From Xestospongia bergquistia (Eukaryota > Porifera > Demospongiae > Haplosclerida > Petrosiidae), in assembly GCA_963965975.1 (NCBI GenBank), contig OZ014417.1:2151821-2215820 (forward strand): DNA of 64,000 nucleotides. The letters run 5' to 3'. The notes under the pieces were generated by a model. That model was given only the letters and a program-made list of their open reading frames with translations. It made no database searches and was not told the origin of the DNA. Within the stretch, counting starts at the first letter, position 1. Every line of letters begins with the position of its first letter. This document shows, in pieces, positions 53,533-64,000 of this stretch. A program made the position numbers and the translations under genes.

Positions 53533-54885
53533 AGATCGATTACTAAATATTAAATGTTCTACTTAAGATAACTAGAGTAGGTCCAACATTTAGATTAGGC
53601 TACCTGGCTAATTTGCTGTACTTAATATGTATTAAATATGCAATTATTTTTTTAAATCTGAGATAATAAACAGTCCAGTTATCATTTTAACACTCAATGT
53701 TCTGCTAATTTTATTGTCTTATATTTATTGGTTTTAAACAATTCACAAACAAATTAAATTATCAGCAAATTGTTTGCAAACAATCTTCCAGACTGCATGG
53801 ATATACAGATTCGATACTTGTCTCAGTTGATATTTAAGTCTTGGTCAGTACGTGTATAATACATATATCAGGGATAATAATGATGTCCTTATCAACCATT
53901 CCTGTTTCTGGTAATGACATGTTTTCTTTTTCTATCTATGGCCACATCATTTTTAAGTTATAGAGCTTACTAAATTTTGTTGTGGAAACTATTTATTTTT
54001 GGGACACACTAGCAATACTTCAACAGCTTTTCACTTTCACTTGTCAGCATTGTTGTTCATGTACATGCACAGTTTATCATGGCCAGTTTGATCAACTGTA
54101 CATGTTTTTACAGCTGTAAGCTCAGCATTGTGAAAGTGAACTATAGTAGGACTGCCTAGCATGTATAGTATAAAAGCTAGCCACATTGACATGTGTGTCA
54201 TTATGTCCAGATATCAGCAATATCATCCAGTCAAAATACAATATCAGTTTGCCATAACCTATTCCACTGGCATAGTCTGAACTCTCATATATGCCACAAA
54301 TGTCTTACTCTGTAATACTTGAAATAAATAATAAATTTGTAAGTACTGTGAGAAATATTTTACACAATTTAATAGTCTATTTTAATTAAAACCAACAGAT
54401 TTAATTTCTGTCTCAATGTCTCCACTTCACTCGCTTATTTTATTGTAGAATGTGCGAGAACAAGAATAGTGAGAGGAAATGTTAAAAGGACACTTCATAA
54501 TGGACATTGTTGATCAATGGACATTAATGAACAAAACAAAGATTGAAGAAGTTGTACATTGGAAATTAGCATTTGACTGGTTCTCAAATCAGTTATTTTA
54601 ATCAAGTCCTTTTTGGATGTTTAATTTTATTCCAGCTTTTAATGGTTAAAATTGATCTTTAATTTAGTATTTAACATGTATACTAGTAAAACAAGGAGCA
54701 TTATGGATTTTTAAAAGAGCAGTAATGTTAATGGCAAAATATAGTTTTGTGTACAATACAGTACTGCCAATGCTAACCAGTCCAGAACAGTGTATGGAAA
54801 ATTGATCACTGTAATATCCTCTATATATTAAGTCTAAAATTAGAAATATGTTAGGAACGTTTTTAATAACAGACAGGAAGTAAAA
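53533..54885. other. Spacer between SMYD4 copies C and D
   Basis: 1.35 kb. First ~150 bp resemble the DNA after copy B. The rest is unique AT-rich DNA with no gene recognised. A splice acceptor (ACAGACAG ending at 54876) precedes the copy D ATG by 9 nt. Confidence 0.6.
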
Positions 54886-57800
54886 ATGGCTGACTATGGC
54901 AAGAGTAAGTCTCTCTCCAGAGCTACATCAGTGAAAGAAGAAGGCAATAGTTACTATAAACAAGGCAACCTAGACACTGCATTGAAGCATTTTACACAGG
55001 TTATCGGATGAAGTTGTTGTGTGCATGTATATATCAATATAAGTATATCTTAGGCTCTGTTCTTTGCTCCATATCCTAGTGAGATAGTAGACCAAACACT
55101 ACAGGAACTAGTAGACTCGTGTGATCCATTCTTAAGAGACTATCTACAACATGATCCAACATTAACAAGAGTAAAAAGAATTGAGGATTCTATCTTAGCT
55201 CATTGCTATGGCAACAGATCTGCCACACTATATGAACTTAAACAATATAAAGTCAGTAATAATACTATCATTATTGTTATCTGATGTCTATTTCTATAGG
55301 AGTGTTTAGTAGATATTGATAGAGCACTTACTAGTGGATATCCTAATACCACTGTCTTTAAACTATATAAAAGACAAGCTTTGTGTTTAGCTCATCTAGG
55401 TAGAAGTGATGAAGCAATATCAGGTAAATAATAATATTAGTAATACATTATATCTTTATGTGAGATATTGCTAGTTATTGAACTATGTAAAAGTAAAGTT
55501 GTCTGTTCATCATCAAAGGAAAAAGGTAATTTATAATAATTATATGATGGTGAGAATTAGTATTAATTGAGTAGTAACTGCCTTCAAATGGCAGCCCTGT
55601 TTTCCATCATATGAAATTTATATCACTGGATGAATACAGAAATAGCTACTATAATTTTATAAATGTTTATATAAAATTCTAACAATATATAAGTTTTGAA
55701 ACTACTGTTTATCAAAAGGCTTGGAATCAGCTCTTATTCTAACTGGTATTTATATAATACCATCCTTGACTAAACACTCTGTACTTAATTATATATCTAC
55801 ATATCTTGGTTCTTATTCAAGGAAACAAAGTATGTGTTCATTTTAGATACACTTCAAAGGAAAATTCAAGATGTTATAAAAGAAATCAAACGAATTAAAC
55901 CCAATAATATGTTAGAGTATATTATAATAATAAATATGACCTCATGTTAGTTTGTGTAGTGAAGAGAAGAAGACTAAACAAGAGGGAGACTGTTGTTCAT
56001 CTTCTATATGTTGTGAAATATTACCAGACAAAGGAAGAGGTTTAGTTGTAAGTATAATTTATTATAATACATAGTGTATGTATACTGATGTATGTGTGTA
56101 TTTATATTATGCAGGCTAAGAAGGATTTGTCATTTGGCGACTGTGTTTTATCAGAGACACCTTATATTGCTCTTCTTGATAAAGAATATCTATACACTCA
56201 TTGCAGTTACTGTTTTAAGAAATCCTCTATAATTTTACCGTTAGGATATGAACAGATACATAACAATTTATAATTTTATTATTTAGTTGTCCTCTCTGTG
56301 CCCATGCTGGTTACTGTTCAATGAGTTGTATGCAAATAGCTTGGAGGTCATATCACTGGTTAGAATGTAAGAATATTGATGATTGGAATAAGGTTGGTAA
56401 AATATTCAAAAAATTTTATTACTTCCAAGTTTTTTAGCTTTATATGAATATTCTCAAAAATGCACTAAGGATGTTGTTGAGATCGCCTAGAAAGGATGTT
56501 CAAAGTGAGTTTTTAATATTAAGTATATATCATCATTACTTACATATGTCTACACTATCCTTCACAGCTGTAATCAAAAAATGCCAGTCATCTTCTCTTG
56601 ACAATGCTATCAGTGAACTCACTAGTGAGGATTGTACTGATATTAGTGGTAAGGTAAATTATGTACTTGTTGTTTGTTTGACATTTTTATACCAAAGGTA
56701 TTTATCAGGCAGTACTTAAACTGGAATCAAATAGTGGACAATATGCTGATGCAACTATGAAATTGGTTTTTGAAATGGTAAAGTCCATGGATATAGAAAT
56801 TCTTTCATATAATGATGTGAAAATGATCTATTTTAACAGCAAAGTGAGAAATGTATTGGCTTTTTTAAAACTGCCCTGCTCAAGTATTATGAATTGAAGG
56901 GATCATCACTCCCTTCATTAACTGAGCTGTTCAGATATCATATGTGTCAACTCCGATGTAATCCATATTATGTGACGGAAAACCCAATAACTCAACGTTA
57001 TATTAAAGTTACTGGCAAAAACATTCTTAAACCAACTAAAGTGGAATTAGGTGATGCTCTCTATCTCACTGCATCCTTGTTCAATCATTCTTGTGTTCCA
57101 AATACTATAATCAGGTTAATTATTTAAGTTATGTAATTATATTGAAATCACATTATCTAATCCATTTAATCACAATGAAATTGATTGTAGACATATTATT
57201 ATCTAACTAATTTACTGATAAATAAGTTAAGGAATTGGCTATGTTATTTACAAGTGGTATTTTCTCTTTATTATTATTTAGTTATGTTGGTACTAGTCTG
57301 TCTGCTTATGTCTATACTTCTTCTGTTAAAAAAGGAGAAGAACTTTGTTACTGTTATGGTATATATAGTACTGTATTTGACTATTTGTATTGTGAAATTA
57401 TCAGGTGCTGAAGTGGGTAGAAAGAAGAAGGCTGAAAGACAAGAGAAGTTGAAGACTTACTATTACTTTGATTGTACCTGTATAGCTTGTCACAAGTAAG
57501 ATTTTTGGGAAAATGCTAAGTAGTATTAATGCCTTTATAGTCCAGACAAAGCTCTGATCTATCGAGAACATACTGGTGATGGACTAGCTTGTCTCAAGTG
57601 TCAAGGTCTTCTTCCTCTTCCTGAGACAGGAAGGATCAGTCAATGTTTAGACTGTGGACACTCTACTGATGTCAGTCATCATCTTGAGGTAAGTATGTGT
57701 ATATTCATGATTGTAGTCTACATTGTAACTAGGTTAAGCACAGAACAGAGCAGCTATTTAAAGAAGCCTACCAATGTAAGTTTTGTTACTTCAGTCTGTA

Positions 57801-58364
57801 TTGTATTCAGTTGTCTTTGACAGTATCTTATTCAATGTCCTCTCTGTCTCTTTATGAGAAATGTCTCAAAGAGCAAGCTCGAGTCCTTTACAAGCATAAC
57901 AATGATCTCGTTAATACATGTGATGCTATAGGTTTCCTCTACTTCTATGCAAAAGGTGAAATAGTTTAGATATAGCAGACATTGACTTCAAAGAACAATA
58001 GCAAATATTATACTCTGTTGCATTTTCACAGAGGATTACAAGTCTGCTGTTCCATATTTAAGACAACTATGTGATGGACTAGAAGCAGTCTGTGGTCCAT
58101 ATAGTCGTGAATTAATGTGGGAGTTACCTAAACTTATTAGAGCTTTAGCTTTTAGGTACATATACTTGTCGATAAATGTGATAGGCTCCCTGCAAATTTA
58201 CTCATGCGCATTCAACATCCTCATCTCTTATCTTTCTTTATTTCAGTGGTGATAAAGCTGGAGCTATAGAAATGGCACACAAAGCTTTGCCTCTACTTAA
58301 GCTCTTTTATGGTGATAACTACAAAGACATAATTGATTTATCTTTTTTACTAGCTGAAGATTAA
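54886..58364 (+). CDS. SMYD4-like protein, copy D, 19 exons
   Basis: 701 aa. Exons: 54886-54999, 55054-55251, 55300-55423, 55475-55525, 55847-55910, 55960-56047, 56115-56239, 56287-56392, 56438-56504, 56568-56648, 56698-56777, 56840-57114, 57282-57358, 57405-57495, 57541-57688, 57733-57775, 57824-57955, 58032-58155, 58247-58364; all in phase. More diverged than B and C: start MADYGKSKS, MYND CSYC...CPLC...YCSMSC, SET core NHSCVPN (the Asp is not needed; NHSCxPN is the usual form), ELCYCYG and post-SET CTCIACHK. The region between MYND and SET core (exon 12) is the most altered. C-terminus ends in LLAEDstop. Intron 4 is enlarged by ~270 bp with a weak inverted repeat (ATGATGG...CCATCAT). Looks functional. 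Confidence 0.9.
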
Positions 58365-58662
58365 GTACTTTGTTTGTTACCTCATACATTAATGGTTGAG
58401 TGTAACAAAGTTGCATAATTGGTCTTCTATTTTTCTTATATATAAATATGATACAAAGATAAAAGTGTGTGTGTGTGTGTGAGCAATGAACGTAACAAGA
58501 CCATGAATAAGCCTTCCTTCATACATAACAACATGAGTTATGAACAATTTCAAATTATTACGTTAATTTCTGAGCAGCAGTCTACAGCAAGAGAAGACAG
58601 ATTTAAAACAATTGTACATTGAATAGGAAGTTTAGTTTATTACTTCCTGCAGGAAAGCAAAC
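58365..58662. other. Spacer between SMYD4 copies D and E
   Basis: 298 bp. Splice acceptor TTCCTGCAG ends at 58652, 10 nt before the copy E ATG. Short (GT)n at 58467-58481. No gene. Confidence 0.6.
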
Positions 58663-61600
58663 ATGGCTGTCTATGGTAGCAGTAAGTCTGTATCAAAAGC
58701 TAAATCACTGAAAGTAGAAGGCAATAAATACTTTGAACAAGACTTAGACACTGCAGTGAGACATTACACACAGGTTAGAATGAATAAAGTAGTTTCTAAA
58801 TGTCAATCTATGTATATCTTAGGCTCTGTTCTTTGCTCCATATCCTAGTGGGATAATAGACCAAACATTACTGGAACTAATAGGCTCATGTGATCCATTT
58901 TTAAAAGACTATCTACAACATGATCCATCATTAACAAGAGTTAAAGGAGTTGAGGGTCCAGTCTTAGCTCATTGCTATGGCAACAGATCTGCTGCACTAT
59001 ATGAACTAGGAAAATATGAAGTTAGGAAAAGTATCATTATTGTTATCTGATGTCTATTTCTATAGGAATGTTTAGTAGATATTGATAGAGCACTTACTAG
59101 CAGATATCCTAATACCACTATCTTTAAACTATATAAAAGACAAGCTTTGTGTCTAGCTCATCTAGGTAGAAGTGATGAAGCAATATCAGGTTATGCTGCT
59201 ATTAATAATGTGTAATTATTATACGTAAATATTTTAGTTATTGAACAGTGTAAACGTAGAGTTATCTGTTCGTCAATTAAAGAGAAAGGTAGTAAATTAT
59301 TATTATAAAAAATAATTATTTGATTATAACAAATAAATTATTATCAGGTAAATTATTTTAATTTATATAATAACATTTACTCAGATTTACTTCAAAAAAA
59401 TATTCAAATCATTATAAAAGAAATCAAGCAGATTAAACCCAGCAATATGTAAGAGAATGTTACATTAAAAGACTTGACATCATGTTAATTTATGTAGTAA
59501 AAGGGAGAGTAGAAGTGAAGAAGAGAAAGACTACTGTTCATTTTCTATGATTGTTCAAATGTCTCCAGACAAAGGAAGAAGCTTAGTTGTAGGTGTAAAG
59601 TTGTTATAGTATAATACACTGACATGTGTGTCATGTAGATAAAGAAAGACATGTCATTTGGTGACTGTGTTTTATGTGAGACTCCCTATGTTGCTATGCT
59701 CAAGAGTGAGCATCAGTATACTCACTGTAGCTATTGCCTTAAGATCTCATCCAATCTTATACCGTTAGTATAGATAGGCCTAGGTTGATGGATAAGTGGT
59801 CATATGAACAGAGAAAGATATCAAGATGATAATTTCTATCTATCTCTACATGTAGTTGTCCTCTCTGTGCCTATGCTGGTTATTGTTCAATGAGTTGTAT
59901 GCAAATAGCCTGGAGGTCATATCACTGGTTAGAATGTAAGAATATTGATTATTGGAACAAGGTTGTTTGCATTATATAATTATATTATTATTAAGTTTAT
60001 CTGATATTATTGTAATGTATAGTTGGACTCAATTGTCATATTAGCAATTAGAATGTTGTTGATATCTCCAAGACAAGATGTTCAAAGTGAGATAGTATTT
60101 CTATTATATAATATAAATATTTTATCGTCTATTCATTATTTAGCTTTAATAAAGAAATGTCAGACGTCTTCTCTAGACAGTGTTATTACTGAACTCACTA
60201 GTGAGGACTGTACTTATATTAGTGGTCAGTCAAACATAATTCTTGTTTTGTTTGATCTGTTTAACAAAAGATATTTATCAGACAGCACTAAAACTAGAGT
60301 CACATAATGGAAAATATGTAGATGAAAATCAGAAATTTGTTTTTGAAGAGGTATATGTTTAACAGATTATGAGTTATAACAGTTTGTGAATATGTTGATT
60401 TTCTATATGTAGATATGTAAAAAATGCACTGAAATATTTCTTAAAGAACTCATAATGAACTATTATGAACTAGACAGTTCATTGCTATCTTGTATTACTA
60501 ACCTTTTACTATATCACATGTGTCAAGCTCGTATCAATTCATGTACTGTTATGGTACATGGAATGACTGAAGCTCGTGTTGATGTGACTAATGAACTAGT
60601 CTCTACAATGAATGTACAATGGTTAGGTTTTGGTGTCTACCTGACTGGATCATTGTTTAATCATTCATGTGATCCTAATGTGATATTGAGGTTTGAATTA
60701 TACTAATCTATTATTACCTTTGTACATTGCTTCATTTAGAGGAAGAGAGTTCATAACATATTTGTAAACTAGAATAGTACTAGACAACAGATCATGCATT
60801 ACATGGAGTGGAAGTTTATGATCATAAATTTTAAATCTAATAAAGAGTACAGTTAGCACTTACATAGTCAATGTAATTACATTATAATAAACATCCAGTA
60901 ATTATATAAAATGCTTAATGCTTATCTGTTTAGTTACATACTCCTTTGCTCTGTAAGGGTATGGCCTATACTAAAACAAGATTAAAAAACAGTATTTTAT
61001 TGCATATCTACTTTATTAGATTTAATGGTATCATACTGTCTGCTTGTGTATTGAAGTCTTGTGTGTATAAAGGAAAGGAACTTTGTCGATCTTATGGTAT
61101 GTGTTGATGACTCAATGAGTTCACTAATCATATTATTAATATGAAGGTCCTGAAGTTGGTAAAGAAAAAAGAACTGAAAGACAGAAGTTATTAAAGAATG
61201 GATTTTTCTTTATCTGCAACTGCCGAGCATGCTACAAGTATGAAACGAAAAATTCATGTTATTAATTAATTGGTTGGCATCATTATATATGACTTTTATG
61301 TATTAGGTAAAATATGTAATATACAAATACAAGATGTAAAGGTTGTGTATGAACAGGAATGGCTGGGGAATAATTTTGATACCTTATAATTAAAGATTAA
61401 TTTAAAAAGCTATGTGTAACCTTTACTTTCAATTGTTCACAAATTCACTTACTTCTCTAATAGTCCAGACAAGACTTTGATTTATCGAGAACATGCTGGG
61501 GACGGTCTAGCTTGTCTCAAATGTCAAGGTCTTCTTCCTCTTCCAGAGACAGGAAAAATTAGTCAATGTTTAGACTGTGGATGCTCTACTGATATCAGCC

Positions 61601-62875
61601 ATCATCTTAAGGTGAGTGTTGTGATGATGTAAGAAGGATCAAGGAATTTGAACTCTAAATTTACTAGGTCAAACATCAAGCAAAACTATCATATCAAAAA
61701 GCTGATGAAGGTATTTTTGTAATTAAAAATATATTGATTATGTAATATTTTGTCTTGTTATATACAGTATTATCTCTGCCTCTTTTTGAGAAGTGTTATA
61801 AAGAGCAATCTCGAGTACTTTACAAATTCAATGATGATCTCTCTGATACTTGTGATGCCATCAGCTCACTATACTACAATGTACAAGGTTAGTAGTGCAT
61901 TCTGTGTTTTACATATAGTACATTACATGTAATTGTACCTCTATGGTGTTATTTATAAGACTATTCAATAACTATACTACAATGTACAGGTTGGTAGTGC
62001 ATGCTGTGTTTTACATATAGTTCATTTCATGTAGTGTTATTTATAAGACTATTCAATAACTATGCTACAATTTACAAGGCTGGTAGTGTTTTACATTGTA
62101 ATTGTACCGCTATAGTGTTATATATATAACACTATTCAAGATACATGAGGTGTCATAAGGATATTGGTCAGCAGTTTGTTAACTGTCAGTGACTGTAACA
62201 ACAGATTGTAGATTATAATCAGTCTGGTTTTCTTGTTTTTATTATATGACCTTTAAAAACTAAAAAAATAAAATAAAATAACCATGTACAGTTACTTATG
62301 TACAAGTAATCCCTTGAAATTTTATGATAACAGTGCATTAAAAACACGTTTATAGCATGTAAATAAACTGCATCTTCTAATTAGCATCACCAATATATTT
62401 CACAAATAGACCTAATTCTGATTGTTAATGTCATTCTTAGCTGATTACAAAGCTGCTGTCCCCTACTGTAAGCAGAGGTGTGATGGAATAGAAGTTGTTT
62501 GTGGATCACATAGTTATGAACTAACTCGGGAGTTATCTAAACTCATTCAAGCTTTAGTTGGCAGGTATATTGACTGCATGCACACAATATGATGTCATAT
62601 ATAAGCAGCATACACATCTTGGACAGATCAAGGGAGGTAGAGTATTGGTATTGCAATTGTGATATAATTTCAGTTGTTATATAGTGTACATTAAATGGAT
62701 TCTGTATTTTCCCAATTCATGCACAGATGTTCATGCACTTTATTTTTGTTTCAGTGATGACAAAGCTGGTGCTGTGGAAATAGCTCACAAAATATTACCT
62801 TTATTGAAATTCTATTATGGTGATAACTACAAGAACATTATTGATTTATCGTTTCTTTTAAAAGATGACTTCTAG
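58663..62875 (+). CDS. SMYD4-like protein, copy E, 19 exons
   Basis: 698 aa. Exons: 58663-58773, 58823-59020, 59066-59189, 59238-59288, 59385-59448, 59498-59588, 59639-59763, 59856-59961, 60023-60086, 60144-60224, 60271-60350, 60413-60690, 61020-61096, 61147-61237, 61464-61611, 61668-61710, 61768-61887, 62441-62564, 62755-62875; all in phase. Exon 1 is one codon short; exon 12 one codon long. MYND is intact (CSYC, CPLC, YCSMSC, HWLEC). SET core NHSCDPN; the following ELCRSYG has Arg where B and C have His. Post-SET is CNCRACYK, still C-x-C-x2-C. Exons 15-17 are unusually close to those of B and C while exons 7-12 are not, which hints at partial gene conversion. Intron 17 (61888-62440) contains three imperfect repeats of its own first ~80 bp. 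Confidence 0.9.
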
Positions 62876-63378
62876 ATCTAGAAATCAACTTCTATAATGC
62901 ATGCATTAATATTGTCCTTTTTATCAAGAGAAATGTATTGCAACAATAAAATAAGTGAATATCTTGAAGTGAGGATATAAATGAACAGTAGTGGTGCTGT
63001 AGTGGACTTGTGTCATAGTATACCAATACACTCCAATGTATTATGTCTAAGTTTAGTCTTTTACAGACTATGTAGTATTACTTATAGCTGTAGTGATATG
63101 GTAACTACTTGAGACATATAGACTGTAAATAACTATGTCAAATTATTCCTATTTTGTCTTCATAAATGTTAATGTCATTTTGCAAAACTTCATTAGGTGA
63201 AAGATATAACAACAAAAAATTTAATGTTAATCATAAAATGCATTGAAAATAATTTATTATTATTGACAGCAGCAACCTAGCATTTATAAAAAACAGCATT
63301 GTTATAATTATAATATAATAAATGACAATAACAGATACGTTGTTAAAAATGTAAGAAATATTTTTGAAAGTTTGGTCT
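62876..63378. other. Convergent intergenic region
   Basis: 503 bp between the copy E stop and the stop of the minus-strand gene. AT-rich, presumably both 3' UTRs. The open frame 63231-63428 (-) overlaps the next gene and is not supported. Confidence 0.55.
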
Positions 63379-64000
63379 TTACACAATTTCTTTCCTTGTA
63401 TCTTCTTGACCATCAATATTATGATCATTATTTACTGTTATCTCGTTAGACAATTGGTCTTCACCCTCAGTCCCTGTATTCACATAAATATTCTCTTCTT
63501 TATTGGATATGAGGCTTGTAAAAGAAATACTTTGTGAAAGAAGAGAGTATGTGCTTCTGCGGCTACATTTTTTTCTAAGAGATCTGTAGCAAAGATTTAA
63601 ACACGAATATCATTATAACTTACAAGAATACTACTATTACTGAGACTATTAGGGCAGCAGAAACAATACATACTATACCAGTAGCCAGCACAGCTATGTC
63701 ACAAGAATCATTGCCTGTGTTTTTAATAGTTGTATGTATTTAATTATAATGTAATCAACTTACCTGCTGGAATAGGTGTGCTTGTAGTCAGTGCAGTGAC
63801 CAGAGAGGTGGTTGGTGTATGTGATATTGTTGTAGTGAACTTACCTGCAATAAAAGCTGGAATAGGTGTGCTTGTAGTCAGTGCAGTGACCAGAGAGGTG
63901 GTTGGTGTAGTTGTAGTGAACTTGCCTACAACAACAGTTGGGATAGGTTTTGTGTTTGTAGTCAGTGAAGCGATCACAGAGGTGGTTGGTGTAGTTGTAG
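63379..64000 (-). CDS. Thr/Pro-rich single-pass membrane protein, 3' part
   Basis: Last three visible exons on the minus strand: 63764 to beyond the right edge, 63624-63714, 63379-63583 (stop at 63379). The first is a mucin-like stalk in which a ~20-residue unit (TPTTSLVTALTTSTPIPA and variants) recurs about three times, also nearly identical in DNA at 63764-63840, 63848-63925 and 63940-64000. The second exon gives NDSCDIAVLATG and a membrane helix (VCIVSAALIVSVIVVFL). The third is a basic then acidic cytoplasmic tail (RKKCSRRSTYSLL; ENIYVNTG; ends RKEIV). ENIYVNTG resembles a tyrosine phosphorylation site, and the EIV end a weak PDZ ligand. N-terminal domains lie outside the window, so the family cannot be given. 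Likely a cell-surface receptor or adhesion protein. Confidence 0.65.

Overview
The window looks like nuclear DNA from a marine sponge, most likely a demosponge of the Amphimedon type. This is inferred from an AT-rich sequence, many 50-100 bp GT-AG introns, closely packed genes on both strands, and animal orthologues (SBNO, HGH1, TTD14, ST7, PRR11, AGC kinase, SMYD4). I saw no retroviral or LTR element. Exon ends were read by eye from splice signals and phase; nearly every gene closes in frame.

Layout. 1-3444 (+): 3' half of a strawberry notch (SBNO) gene. 3445-12490: about 9 kb of tandem and segmental duplications without a clear protein gene. Seven diverged copies of a ~130 nt element lie here, each with an Sm-like site followed by a 3' hairpin with compensatory changes, so this is probably an Sm-class small RNA array. 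A decayed copy of the last HGH1 exon is also present. 12844-14736 (-): HGH1. 15056-19962 (+): small single-pass membrane protein. 20371-23661 (-): TTD14-like P-loop protein. 23830-25305 (-): intronless ST7, head to head with 25520-27639 (+) PRR11. 28127-32672 (-): S6K/RSK-like AGC kinase. 32866-33660 (+): relic of a SMYD4-like gene.

34425-36522 (-): the most notable gene. It is an intron-bearing gene for a tetrapyrrole-methylase-fold protein that closely resembles the alpha-N-methyltransferase of fungal borosins (OphMA family), followed by a Nif11/LigA-like helical segment and an unrecognised beta-rich segment. Such backbone N-methyltransferases are known from fungi and bacteria; I know of none described in an animal. 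Divergent from it lies an intronless, secreted glycoside hydrolase family 2 gene (37577-40515) with an apparent one-base frameshift.

40990-62875 (+): tandem array of five 19-exon SMYD4-like genes (TPR, MYND, split SET). Four are open throughout; the first has one in-frame stop and a degraded SET motif. Decayed pieces of the GH2 5' end precede three copies, and every copy has a splice acceptor 9-10 nt before its ATG. 63379-64000 (-): 3' part of a Thr/Pro-rich single-pass membrane protein.

The housekeeping genes show no shared pathway. The organised parts are the small-RNA array, the borosin-like/GH2 divergent pair and the SMYD4 array.
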